Positions 23,901 through 31,633 of a stretch of 33,371 nucleotides of DNA are shown here, piece after piece. This DNA comes from an uncultured Desulfohalobiaceae bacterium (lineage in GTDB: Bacteria > Desulfobacterota > Desulfovibrionia > Desulfovibrionales > Desulfothermaceae). Below the pieces are notes generated by a model that searched no databases, was not told where the DNA came from, and worked only from the letters and a program-made list of their open reading frames with translations. The position numbers were made by a program, and so were the translations under genes. Within the stretch, counting starts at the first letter, position 1. Every line of letters starts with the position of its first letter. The stretch lies in the NCBI GenBank assembly GCA_913055815.1, contig CAJXKR010000003.1, positions 1 through 33,371 of the forward strand, given 5' to 3'.

Positions 23901-24537
23901 TTATCACCCCGGATTGGGCACATAGTTCTTGTTTATCAGGGTCAACACTTATAATGGACTTCATTCTGCTCAAGCTGAGTATTATCGACCTTGCTTGAGT
24001 GGGAACAGCTCCACCGGTTAATCCGGATCCTCCGCCCCGGGGGATTATGGAAAACTGCATCTCGTTTGCCAGGGAGATAATATTCTTGACATCCTGGGTC
24101 GTTTGAGGAGCCACCAATAACAAAGGGACCTGCATCCTGAGATCCGTTGCATCAGTGGAGGATTCCACCAGGGCGTTGGGGGAGGTGACGATTTGATGCC
24201 CAGGAATGAGTTCACCCAGGCGTTTGACTAGTTTGGACTTGAAATTCTGATCCGCTACAAACTCTTGCCAGAATTCATTAAGCCCGGATTGCAGCTTGGC
24301 GGAGTAATCTTCCTGTATAGCCGGGATTTCCCTTTTCAAACGATCGATAACGTTTTTGTACACCATTTTGGGTGTGATAAAGGGATTGTATCGAATCAAA
24401 AAGAGTTCGTTAGCCAGATCCAGGGCTATTTCCTGGATATGTTCGGGCCATTCCAGTATTTCCGCCTGGGAAAGCTTCAGCACCCTTTCCGCTATCTGAG
24501 CTCTGGGCAATGTGATATGAGGTGAATTTTTGGGCAT
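20974..24537 (-). CDS. FAD-linked oxidase/Fe-S fusion, probable D-lactate (2-hydroxyacid) dehydrogenase
   Basis: 1187 residues. A p-cresol-methylhydroxylase/VAO-type FAD domain occupies roughly 130-330 (FSIIPRGGGSGLTGGAVP; SSLGGNISENAGG), followed by a FAD-oxidase C-terminal domain with MHAGDGNCHINIP near 604. Two [4Fe-4S] clusters follow (CSRCGKCKSVCP about 727; CTLCGKCCSVCP about 790), then two CCG domains (MCCGYPY about 949; GCCGESG about 1091) as in GlpC/heterodisulfide-reductase-like proteins. No transmembrane helix is evident. Related proteins oxidise D-lactate or glycolate and pass electrons to quinones or membrane complexes; lactate is the likely substrate in a sulfate reducer. Substrate and acceptor are inferred. 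Confidence 0.85.
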   Translation of the reverse strand: MPKNSPHITLPRAQIAERVLKLSQAEILEWPEHIQEIALDLANELFLIRYNPFITPKMVYKNVIDRLKREIPAIQEDYSAKLQSGLNEFWQEFVADQNFKSKLVKRLGELIPGHQIVTSPNALVESSTDATDLRMQVPLLLVAPQTTQDVKNIISLANEMQFSIIPRGGGSGLTGGAVPTQARSIILSLSRMKSIISVDPDKQELCAQSGVITLDAIEAANKKGHLLTIDPASKASSSLGGNISENAGGPLAFEYGTTLDNILNFKMITPAGELLKIERPEHTRHKILPEEEISFNILDEEDNLRDQVNLLGKDIRSSWLGKDVSNKYLGGLPGVQKEGVDGIITEACFTIHPKLEHSQTLCLEFYGNSMQNAMLVIKELVRLRDKIREKRESVKLSALEEFGSKYVQAIEYRKKSNLYEGEPISVLLMQLDSFDPGMLAKRTQDVENIAREYHNVDVFKARDEQEAKHFWEDRHKLSAITKRTSGFKINEDVVIPIDFIPEFSMHIESLNLYYLALAYRNALLRVNALEGTDPGDEFIDMELNYCSQIFNEQVGVDDLAEQELELQIHYFFRDLNSRYPELQAEFKEIEQDLFNTRIMIANHMHAGDGNCHINIPVNSNNTEMWRLAEEAAKKIFNIVLELHGSISGEHGIGITKIAYLPEEKLSLLKDYKSKCDPNNILNPEKLTQKNPESTAYTFSFNGLIQDLNKSYFPRKEKLIDFLQNIQICSRCGKCKSVCPMYYPEEGYLYHPRNKIISLGALLEALYYTYMVQGKTDKRLLKQLQDLLERCTLCGKCCSVCPVSIDMPNQISNMRSFLEELPQGGQHPVKYSVLSYLHQNPGRISKAAKIASLGQRLQNKTWGKIPKQIRQNFQHPAFKDLLPELEYHNLEEMLDLSRGSIFYSPYDKRSGAGDVFYFPGCGSSLFYPGIALASIYLMHKMGINVIIPDKHMCCGYPYLASGYRKEYTENQKRNEQNIQDILHNREDQEIHPQYLLTSCGTCREALGGYDLTPGKENKLLHRDITQFLIQILYAQNMDNDINALQENSPNFLLYHPACHNEWVNVPTNTGKNIYAQKLGELLLSQIVISPGCCGESGLSAMTSPQIYETLKDRKRIQLGSDLEDYPKDRPVIVGCPSCKVGLNRIFRNMDNDRHALHTVEYLASLYSGSNWRELAIKELKESKQLCAT

Positions 24538-24606
24538 TTTCTATCGTCTTTGAAAAATTACTAGTTGGAGATACACTCAATAAAAGATCCAAGGGAGATT
24601 GTAAAC

Positions 24607-24612
24607 ATTATA
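24607..24612 (-). promoter_or_regulatory. possible -10 box for the FAD/Fe-S oxidoreductase operon
   Basis: On the reverse strand a perfect TATAAT lies about 70 bases before the ATG at 24537. I found no good -35 hexamer at 16-18 bases, so this is only a candidate. Confidence 0.3.
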
Positions 24613-24815
24613 TCGGCTTTAGGCAATAAATTTGTGGATTTGATAATTCAAGTGTTCTAGGTTCGACGTTCGAATTTTATTCCTGCAACAAGAAAAAATT
24701 CAAATACAAACAACTAATTGAATTCTAGAACAAAAAAGCCGTGCAAAGCACCCAGTGGGATTTGAGTCTGGAAATGTTTTAGTGTATATTCCTGTGCCAG
24801 TGGGATCAGGACTAG

Positions 24816-24852
24816 CCAAGAACCAAGAACAAGGAACGAGAAACCATGAACC
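24816..24852. repeat. degenerate CCAAGAA tract
   Basis: Imperfect tandem copies of a 6-7-base unit (CCAAGAACCAAGAACAAGGA followed by degenerate copies ending in CCATGAACCC). Similar A/G/C-rich tracts are frequent in bacterial intergenic DNA. It lies about 36 bases before recD2. Confidence 0.5.
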
Positions 24853-24887
24853 CTTACAAGGTTTTAAACCGGGACATGAGTCAATAA

Positions 24888-27095
24888 ATGGAAAACACAA
24901 GAAAAGGCGACCATATTGATGAGTACCTGCAGGGTCAGATCGAGAGGATTACCTATGTAAACGAGGACAACGGGTATACCGTGGCCAAGGTGCAGGTCCA
25001 GGGACAAAGGGAACTGGTGACTGTTATCGGGAATATTGTTTCCCCCTTGCCGGGCCAGGTCCTGCAAATGAGGGGTGAGTGGCAGAATCATCCCCAGTAC
25101 GGGCCCCAATTCAAAATTAATTACTGTAATTGCAAGACCCCTGCAAATGCCAGCGGTATTCAAAAATATCTGGCATCCAGCCTTATCAAGGGTGTGGGAC
25201 CGGTCATGGCCAAGCGCATCGTAAAAAGGTTCGGGGAGGATACTATTCAAATCCTTGACCAGTCCCCGGACAAGCTGGTGGAAGTAGAGGGGATCGGATA
25301 TAAAAGAATAGAGATGATCAAGCAGGCCTGGCAGGAGCAAAAAGAGATCAGGGAAGTGATGCTGTTTCTGCAGGCCCACGGTGTTTCCACTACTTATGCG
25401 GTCAAGATATTCAAGACTTACGGCAATGATTCAATACAGGTGGTACAGGAAAATCCCTACCGCCTTGCCACTGATATATTCGGTATAGGATTTGTTACCG
25501 CTGACCAGATTGCGGAAAAACTGGGATTTGAGAAGGAGTCGGAATTAAGGGCCAGGGCAGGAGTATTGTATGTCTTGAATCAGACCTCGGAAGAAGGGCA
25601 TGTCTACTATCCCTATGACCTGCTGGTTCAAAAGTGCATGGATATGCTTGATATCAGGGAGCAGATCATTGTTGACGCAATAGACACCGTAGTTACTGAA
25701 AACAGGGTGGTAATCGAAGATATAGCTCCGGATGACGATAAATCCAACACACACAGGGCCGTGTTTTTGACCGGATTCTATTATGCGGAACAAAGTATTG
25801 CGAATAAACTGAACAGGTTTATCAACACCTTCAAGTCCTTGAGGCAGGTGGATACCCAGAAGGCTATAAAATGGGTGCAGGAGAAGTATTCCATGCAGCT
25901 GGCTGCCAAGCAGGTGCAGGCGGTGACGAGCGCATTGAGGGAAAAGATCCTGGTTATAACCGGGGGGCCCGGAACCGGAAAGAGTTTTCTTTTGAACGCC
26001 ATCTTGAGGATAGTTTCGGTCCTGGGCGCCAGGGTGGTCTTGACCGCACCCACGGGTAGAGCGGCAAAAAGGATGAATGAATCCACGGGTTATACTGCCA
26101 AGACTATTCACCGGCTCCTGGAGTTTGATTTTCAAAAAGGCAGTTTCAAGAAAAATGAACAAAATCCCTTGGAGTGTGATCTCCTGGTTGTGGATGAAGC
26201 CAGCATGGTGGATACAGTACTGATGCATCATTTGTTAAAGGCGGTCCCTGACGAGGCGACCCTGATTATTGTCGGGGATGTCTATCAATTACCATCTGTG
26301 GGAGCCGGCAACGTATTAAAGGATATGATCGAATCCGGCAAGATCCCGGTTATTCAGTTGAACGAGATTTTCAGGCAGGCCCGGGACAGTTCCATAGTCC
26401 TGAATGCGCACCGCATCAATGCCGGAGAATTCCCCAACTTGAGTGCCAGGGAGGACAAGCTGGATGATTTTTATTTTGTCCCCCAGGAGGATCCGGAGCT
26501 GGTATTGGACAAGATAAAGTACTTGTGCAGAGAAAGAATCCCCAAGCGCTTCGGACTGGACCCGGTAAAGGATGTTCAGATACTTTCGCCCATGAATAAA
26601 GGGGTAGTGGGAGTGAACTACTTGAACCAGGAAATGCAGAAGTATTTGAATCCGCAAAGCAAGGAGTTGAGCCGCGGGGGAAGAGTGTTTCGAGTAGCGG
26701 ATAAAGTGATGCAGATAAAGAACAACTATGAAAAGGAAATATATAACGGGGATATAGGGAAGATAGTGGATATCGAGGAACAGGACCGGGAAGTCTTGAT
26801 CGAGTTCGATGGCAAGCGCATAATTTACGATTACAGTGAATTGGACGAACTCGTTCACGCCTACGCGGTTAGCATCCACAAGTCCCAGGGTTCGGATTTT
26901 CCTGCAGTGATCATTCCGGTACTCACCCAGCACTACATGATGCTGCAGAGGAACTTGATTTATACCGCAATCACCAGGGGCAGGAAACTGGTAGTGTTGA
27001 TCGGCACCAAGAAGGCCCTGGCTATGGCCATCAAGAATGCACAGACCCAAAAAAGGTACACCTATCTAAAGGAAAGGATAATGCACACGGTGTAG
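24888..27095 (+). CDS. recD2: RecD2-type SF1B DNA helicase
   Basis: 735 residues, the usual size for RecD2. The N-terminal OB-like/HhH part (QGQIERITYVNEDNGYTVAK; SLIKGVGPVMAKRIVKRFG; VEGIGYKRIEMI) is what separates RecD2 from RecBCD-associated RecD. The helicase core has Walker A GGPGTGKSF (about 359), LVVDEASMVD (about 433), VGDVYQLPSVGAGNVL, and in the C-terminal half HAYAVSIHKSQGSDFPAVII and YTAITRGRKLVVLIG. It unwinds DNA 5' to 3' in repair. The upstream ATG at 24876 is out of play because TAA follows it, so 24888 is the first usable start; its RBS is weak. Confidence 0.95.
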   Translation: MENTRKGDHIDEYLQGQIERITYVNEDNGYTVAKVQVQGQRELVTVIGNIVSPLPGQVLQMRGEWQNHPQYGPQFKINYCNCKTPANASGIQKYLASSLIKGVGPVMAKRIVKRFGEDTIQILDQSPDKLVEVEGIGYKRIEMIKQAWQEQKEIREVMLFLQAHGVSTTYAVKIFKTYGNDSIQVVQENPYRLATDIFGIGFVTADQIAEKLGFEKESELRARAGVLYVLNQTSEEGHVYYPYDLLVQKCMDMLDIREQIIVDAIDTVVTENRVVIEDIAPDDDKSNTHRAVFLTGFYYAEQSIANKLNRFINTFKSLRQVDTQKAIKWVQEKYSMQLAAKQVQAVTSALREKILVITGGPGTGKSFLLNAILRIVSVLGARVVLTAPTGRAAKRMNESTGYTAKTIHRLLEFDFQKGSFKKNEQNPLECDLLVVDEASMVDTVLMHHLLKAVPDEATLIIVGDVYQLPSVGAGNVLKDMIESGKIPVIQLNEIFRQARDSSIVLNAHRINAGEFPNLSAREDKLDDFYFVPQEDPELVLDKIKYLCRERIPKRFGLDPVKDVQILSPMNKGVVGVNYLNQEMQKYLNPQSKELSRGGRVFRVADKVMQIKNNYEKEIYNGDIGKIVDIEEQDREVLIEFDGKRIIYDYSELDELVHAYAVSIHKSQGSDFPAVIIPVLTQHYMMLQRNLIYTAITRGRKLVVLIGTKKALAMAIKNAQTQKRYTYLKERIMHTV

Positions 27096-27242
27096 TCGAA
27101 ATAAAAGTTGAAAACCAATCCAAAATAGTCTATTTTCAGCGTAAATTCTTCATTCATGATCATTCAGGGTCCAATGTTGCAGGTAAAAGGATTTACCGGC
27201 ATCGGGATAAATTAAGCAGATTCAAAATAGGTGCAATAATCC

Positions 27243-27782
27243 ATGAAAAAGCTGACATTGCTAGTACTGATTAATCTCCTTGTTGTTTTGGCCTTTGCAA
27301 ATCAAGCTATATCCGAAGGGATAGAGTGGCAGACTTATCAAAACCGGGATTACGGTTTTTCCATTTCCTTCCCTGAGAGCTGGGATGTCAAGGAAAGGTA
27401 CAGAAACACGGTGGTAGTGGCTTTAAGTCCGCCCAGGGGGAGAAGGGATACCTTTAGGGAGAATGTGAACCTGAATGTCCAGACACTGACACGCGGGCTG
27501 ACCTTGGAGGATTATTATAAGAACAGTATTCGGGATATGGAAGAATACTTGTTCAATTTTGACGAACTTTCTTCCGGAAATTTTAAAATAAATGACATTG
27601 ATAGCAAATACTTGATTTATACCCACGAGATAGGAAATGTTCGGGTAAAAGTACTGGAAGTGTTGCTTGTGAGTGGCAGTTTTGGATTCAAGATCACCTG
27701 TACAGCGATACCCCATGCCTTTGAACGCTACAGGGGTATCTTCAAGGAGATCTTGAGCAGTTTTGTTTTGCAAGTGGAATAA
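27243..27782 (+). CDS. exported PsbP/LpqN-like small protein
   Basis: 179 residues with a clear signal peptide (MKKLTLLVLINLLVVLAFANQAISEG, cleavage probably near residue 25). The mature part starts EWQTYQNRDYGFSISFPESWDV, the 'YGFSISFPESW' pattern of PsbP-like or LpqN/Mog1-fold secreted proteins, and continues with a single alpha/beta domain ending EILSSFVLQVE. The family has no single function. It follows recD2 after 147 bases with its own RBS (AGGTG) and may be monocistronic. Confidence 0.75.
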   Translation: MKKLTLLVLINLLVVLAFANQAISEGIEWQTYQNRDYGFSISFPESWDVKERYRNTVVVALSPPRGRRDTFRENVNLNVQTLTRGLTLEDYYKNSIRDMEEYLFNFDELSSGNFKINDIDSKYLIYTHEIGNVRVKVLEVLLVSGSFGFKITCTAIPHAFERYRGIFKEILSSFVLQVE

Positions 27783-27866
27783 TATAGTTGAGATCAAAGT
27801 TGTGTTCAGGTGAATATTGGGTGGAGTGATTACGAAAGAATAAGTTTTCAAGGCCTGATAATTTTG

Positions 27867-27924
27867 CTCGCGACTTCGTAGCCGAGATTGCCCTCGCAAC
27901 CAAGGTTTCCTTGGCTAGATTGCC
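27867..27924 (+). repeat. dispersed repeat, two adjacent copies (3a and 3b)
   Basis: Copy 3a (27867-27892) has CTCGCGACTTCGTAGCCGAG then ATTGCC. Copy 3b (27893-27924) starts CTCGCAAC and ends CTAGATTGCC but has a different stem-loop, CCAAGG TTT CCTTGG. Shared ends with differing hairpins are also seen at 13379-13410. The pair sits in the leader of the GDT1-like gene. Confidence 0.6.
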
Positions 27925-27977
27925 TATGCTTTGTGGTGCCCAGAAATATTATTTCCGGACAAAGAGGTACGATAAGA

Positions 27978-28250
27978 ATGGATCTTAAATTGTTTTTCAC
28001 CATATTCGGGACGATCTTTCTGGCTGAACTGGGAGACAAAACCCAGTTTGCCACTTTGCTCTTTGCAACCGACGGCCAAAAATCAAAATTAACAGTATTT
28101 TTGGCTTCGGCCCTTGCCCTGGTGCTCGCTTCCGCAGTTGCCGTCCTTTTGGGTTCGGTGGTCTCCAAATACATCGACACCAAATACTTGTCCTGGATAG
28201 CCGGGGTGGGATTTGTTGTTATCGGGTTGTGGACAATAATAAAAGTTTGA
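27978..28250 (+). CDS. half-size GDT1/UPF0016 (TMEM165 family) cation transporter
   Basis: 90 residues from ATG at 27978, with AAAGAGG ten bases upstream. The track's longer version starts at a TTG within the repeat and is not credible. The signature E-L-G-D-K-T-Q occurs at residues 17-23 (FLAELGDKTQFATLLFA), with three hydrophobic helices. Full-length GDT1 proteins have two such halves, so this single-repeat form probably works as a homodimer or heterodimer, as in other prokaryotes with split versions. Family members carry Mn2+ or Ca2+ out of the cytoplasm. No second half is visible nearby. Confidence 0.85.
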   Translation: MDLKLFFTIFGTIFLAELGDKTQFATLLFATDGQKSKLTVFLASALALVLASAVAVLLGSVVSKYIDTKYLSWIAGVGFVVIGLWTIIKV

Positions 28251-28269
28251 ATGCAAGGAGTTTTCTAAA

Positions 28270-29169
28270 ATGGTCAAAAGGAGTGGCGAATACAAGGTTG
28301 AATTGGATAGCGGAATTGAAATAGCTTATGAAACCTTTGGTGAGGAAAATAACTCCCCCTTGGTGCTTATTATGGGACTGGCCTGTCAAATGGTGGTCTG
28401 GGATGAAGAATTATGTGAACAGTTGGTTGAACAAGGATTCTGGGTGATCCGTTTCGACAACCGTGATTGCGGGAAATCCACGCATTTCCACAGTTACGGC
28501 ATGCCGGATTTCACCACCCTTTTTACGGTGCAATCCGGTGAAAGGCTACAATATGCACCCTACACACTGCAGGCCATGGCAGAAGACGTGGTGGGGCTCA
28601 TGGATCATTTGCAAATAGAAAGCGCAAACGTGGCAGGCATCTCCATGGGGGGGATGATTGCTCAAGTCCTGGCTACCAATCATTCCAACAGGGTAAAGAC
28701 ACTTACTTCCATTGCTTCCAGCACCGGGAATCCCAATTTGCCACCTCCCACCAGAGAGGCCTCGGAATTGCTGTATTCCCCCTTGCCCACCAACTGGGAG
28801 GGTTTTTTGGACGGATGGATGCATATGTGGCGGGTTTTTTCCGGCAAATCCTATCCGGTGGAGGAGGATTTGGCAAGGAAGTGGGGAAAGGAATCCTATG
28901 AAAGGGGACTGGATTCTAACGGTGTAGCCAGGCAGTTTGCCGCCATAATAGCTTCCGGTAACAGGAAGAAGGTATTAGCCAGTGTAAATCTACCCACCCT
29001 GGTGATCCACGGGGATGCGGATCCCCTTATACCGGTGGAGGCAGGAAGGGATACTGCCAATACGATTCCAAATGCAAAATTGGAGATTATACAGGGAATG
29101 GGACATGCCATACCCAGGGCTCTCTGGCCCCGGCTGATAGAGTTGATTGTGCAACACGCCCGGGTGTAA
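28270..29169 (+). CDS. alpha/beta hydrolase
   Basis: 299 residues with a canonical alpha/beta-hydrolase fold. The oxyanion region is VLIMGLACQMVVW. The nucleophile elbow GISMGG carries Ser125. Asp251 in HGDADPLIP and His279 in GMGHAIP complete the catalytic triad. FDNRDCGKSTHF is the typical strand-4 loop. A lid lies around 160-210. The AAGGAG site is well placed, and the gene begins 19 bases after the GDT1-like gene, so the two are probably cotranscribed. The substrate is unknown; it resembles esterase/aclacinomycin-methylesterase-like proteins generally. Confidence 0.9.
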   Translation: MVKRSGEYKVELDSGIEIAYETFGEENNSPLVLIMGLACQMVVWDEELCEQLVEQGFWVIRFDNRDCGKSTHFHSYGMPDFTTLFTVQSGERLQYAPYTLQAMAEDVVGLMDHLQIESANVAGISMGGMIAQVLATNHSNRVKTLTSIASSTGNPNLPPPTREASELLYSPLPTNWEGFLDGWMHMWRVFSGKSYPVEEDLARKWGKESYERGLDSNGVARQFAAIIASGNRKKVLASVNLPTLVIHGDADPLIPVEAGRDTANTIPNAKLEIIQGMGHAIPRALWPRLIELIVQHARV

Positions 29170-29258
29170 CTAGTATAACGTTTCAATAAAAACATTACAA
29201 TTAATGTTTCCTTAGCACTATAGCACAATTTTATTATATGAACTCAATGCAGTTTTCA

Positions 29259-29353
29259 GTCATCCCGGACCCCGTATCGGGGTACGGGGCAGGCTTTGGT
29301 CCGGGATCCAGTCTTTTTCTTTTTTTCTGGATTCCGGCTTTCGCCGGAATGAC
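29259..29353. repeat. palindromic GTCATYCCGG dispersed repeat
   Basis: The terminal inverted repeat GTCATCCCGG ... CCGGAATGAC encloses two hairpins: ATCCCGGACC pairing with GGTCCGGGAT, and ATTCCGGC TTTC GCCGGAAT. This kind of element is common as an intergenic repeat in many bacteria, a point recalled and not searched. It sits between two convergent genes (alpha/beta hydrolase and hybrid kinase) and its hairpins may help terminate transcription. Confidence 0.75.
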
Positions 29354-29442
29354 GGCAACTCGATTTTGACATAGCTCTATTGTAAAGCTTTTAATGGCAC
29401 GCTATACTAGTGCCTGATCGAAAACTGTTTTCAATTCGGAAA

Positions 29443-31440
29443 TTAGATACCGTCCTTGCGGCGGCGTTGATTCAGGGCCTCTTTTATTACCTGTTCCAGG
29501 TCGCTGTGCTTGAAGGGCTTGGTAACGAATGCGTCGATTTCAGATTCCAGGTTGGTGTCTGTATGTATGTATTCATAATATCCGGTACATAGAATGATCG
29601 GGATCGTGGGCCCGATCTCCCTGAATTGCTCCGCCAGCTGATCCCCTTTCATGCCGGGCATGAATAGATCCACGAATATCATATCGTATTCCGGGGAATT
29701 TTGCCAAAAGTGCCCCAGGGCTTCCAGTCCGCTGGAAAAATAGGTTACCTCGTAACCCAGATTTGCCAGCATTTTCTTTCCTATATCCCCCAGTTCGGGT
29801 TCATCGTCTATAAACAGGATATGACCCGACCCCTCGAATTGAGTGAATTCCTCCTCCTGTTCCTGTATCTCCGGCTCTTTTCCTTGTGTCTGCACTTGGG
29901 GAAAATATACGCTGAAGGCACTTCCCTTGCCCTGCTCGCTCTCTACCTTAACATCTCCTCCCAGGTTCTTGACTATGCCCTGCAGCAGGGAAAGGCCCAG
30001 TCCGGTTCCATCCTGCTCTGTTTTGGTAGTGAAATAGGGATCGAAGATCCGTTGCATCTGTTCCTTGGATATGCCTTCTCCGGTGTCGATTACTGACAAT
30101 TTCAAATAGTTTCCGGGAGCTAAATTGCAAGACCGGGATTTTGAATCCGCGGTAATTTCCTCCCTGTCCAGACCCACGGTCAATGTACCGCCCCCCAGGT
30201 TGTTCATGGATTGAATGGCATTGGTGCATAAATTCATTACCACTTGGTTTATTTGGGCAAGATCAGCCAAGACTTCCCCTTTTGCGTTAATTTTTTGTTG
30301 CAGCCCTATAGTGGTAGGTAGTGTGGCGCGCAGGAATTTCAGGGATTCCTTTATTACCAGGTGGATTTGCAACGGACTGGATTCGCGTTCATTTTGACGC
30401 ACAAAAGCCAGTATTTGATTTACCAGTGTCTTGGCCCGGTCAGCAGAAGTAAGTACCTGGTTGAGGTATTTTTCCGGGTTCTGGTCGTCCTTGCCAGCCA
30501 ATTGAGCCAGTTCAGTATAGCCTATTACGCTGGAGAGGATATTGTTGAATTCGTGTGCTATGCCTCCGGAGAGTGTGCCTATGGCCTCCATTTTCTGTGC
30601 CCTGCGCAGTTGTTCAGCCAGGTTCCTGCTTTCTTCCTCTGCAAGCTTTTTCTGGGTGATATCCGTACTTACTCCCGCGATGCCGTTTATATTACCGGAA
30701 GCGTCTTTCAAGGGCCGTTTTATCGTGCTTGCCCAGTAAATATTGCCTTGACTGTCAGGATAGGGTTCTTCTTTTTCCAATCCGGAGAGATTTCCCTGCA
30801 ATATGTCCATATCGTTTTTGTACATTTCCCCGGAGTAATCGGTGTGAGAAAGTATTTCCCTTATGTCCCTTCCTATGACTTCCTCCTCGGTCAAGCCAAA
30901 GGCCTGCAGGAATTTTTGATTCACGAATGTATAGCGAGCCCATTCATCTTTGATAAAAGCAAAATTAAAGGAAATGTTCAAAATTTCCTGTAAAAACAAC
31001 TCTGTATTGGTGAGTAGTGCTTGTTTCTTTTGCAAACTGCTTAGCAGCTCCCGGAACTTTTCGGTTGCAAGTGTTTTTTCTGTTCTTTGCGGATCGATCT
31101 GTGCCGGGTTCAGATTTACAACCGCATCGACTTCCAGGATGGACTGGATAGGTGTGTTGGAATCTGTAAATTCTAGACCCTGCCTGTTAACATAATTTAT
31201 CCCTGTTACCGGGATATATTTTTTTTCCATGGAATTTTTCAATTTGTGTATGGTTTGCTCGATTCCGGGCATTTCGGTATTTACAAACACCGCAACAGGT
31301 TGTTCAATTTGGATCAATTCTGCAGCTTCCTGAAAGGATCCGGCCTGGATAATATCGTATTCCGGCAGGGAATTCCCGAGGAATTGGTAAAGTTCCGCCA
31401 GCTTGTCCTTGTCTTTGTCCAATATTAATATTTTGCTCAT
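29443..31440 (-). CDS. cytoplasmic hybrid sensor histidine kinase (pseudo-REC - PAS - HisKA - HATPase - REC)
   Basis: 665 residues without transmembrane helices. The N-terminal receiver-like domain (about 1-115) has LDKDKD acidic residues, but the phosphoacceptor position reads VFVNTEMPG, with Asn54 in place of Asp. A PAS domain follows at about 150-265 (YTFVNQKFLQAFGLTEEEVIG). HisKA has SGGIAHEFNNILSSVIG with His296. The ATPase shows QVVMNLCTNAIQSM, DTGEGI and GTGLGL. The C-terminal receiver (from about 543) is intact: IDDEPE, FVDLFMPG, and VTKPF. It lies downstream of the sigma-54 regulator on the same strand after 193 bases; GGGAG precedes the ATG. It is a likely partner of that regulator. 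Confidence 0.92.
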   Translation of the reverse strand: MSKILILDKDKDKLAELYQFLGNSLPEYDIIQAGSFQEAAELIQIEQPVAVFVNTEMPGIEQTIHKLKNSMEKKYIPVTGINYVNRQGLEFTDSNTPIQSILEVDAVVNLNPAQIDPQRTEKTLATEKFRELLSSLQKKQALLTNTELFLQEILNISFNFAFIKDEWARYTFVNQKFLQAFGLTEEEVIGRDIREILSHTDYSGEMYKNDMDILQGNLSGLEKEEPYPDSQGNIYWASTIKRPLKDASGNINGIAGVSTDITQKKLAEEESRNLAEQLRRAQKMEAIGTLSGGIAHEFNNILSSVIGYTELAQLAGKDDQNPEKYLNQVLTSADRAKTLVNQILAFVRQNERESSPLQIHLVIKESLKFLRATLPTTIGLQQKINAKGEVLADLAQINQVVMNLCTNAIQSMNNLGGGTLTVGLDREEITADSKSRSCNLAPGNYLKLSVIDTGEGISKEQMQRIFDPYFTTKTEQDGTGLGLSLLQGIVKNLGGDVKVESEQGKGSAFSVYFPQVQTQGKEPEIQEQEEEFTQFEGSGHILFIDDEPELGDIGKKMLANLGYEVTYFSSGLEALGHFWQNSPEYDMIFVDLFMPGMKGDQLAEQFREIGPTIPIILCTGYYEYIHTDTNLESEIDAFVTKPFKHSDLEQVIKEALNQRRRKDGI

Positions 31441-31477
31441 ATCAACTCCCAGGCCCTAATAGGTAGAACCGAGCATT

Positions 31478-31503
31478 GGCAATCTTGACTACGAAGTTGA
31501 GAG
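31478..31503 (-). repeat. dispersed repeat, copy 4 (reverse orientation)
   Basis: On the reverse strand this reads CTCTCAACTTCGTAGTCAAG then ATTGCC, matching the other copies, and lies about 40 bases before the kinase start. The adjacent CCGGAATGACG (31505-31515) resembles the end of the repeat at 29259, so the spacer is a mosaic of repeats. Confidence 0.55.
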
Positions 31504-31633
31504 ACCGGAATGACGTTATTGTGAAAGCGACAAAATATGTGTTACAAGCTACTAGTGTTTCTTTTTCTTACCTAAACACATAACCACGTAATAACGTAAG
31601 CACATTTTTCATATTATCCGGTTTTTAAAAAAA

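Larger units (their letters stand above)
24538..24887. other. divergent intergenic region between the oxidoreductase and recD2
   Basis: 350 bases between divergent genes. It holds a reverse-strand TATAAT candidate, a 10-base direct repeat CCAGTGGGAT (24752-24761 and 24797-24806), and a short AGAACCA-type repeat tract (24816-24852). A 66-codon reverse ORF (24700-24900) is repeat-derived and unconvincing. No gene is seen. Confidence 0.6.

Noticed and set aside
24700-24900. 66-aa reverse ORF (CSWFLVPCSWFLAS)
   Set aside because: The repetitive peptide comes from the CCAAGAA repeat tract; no RBS or family.
29395-29410. TGGCAC as a sigma-54 -24 element
   Set aside because: The -12 position reads ACTAG with no TTGC-like element, and no gene starts downstream on that strand.
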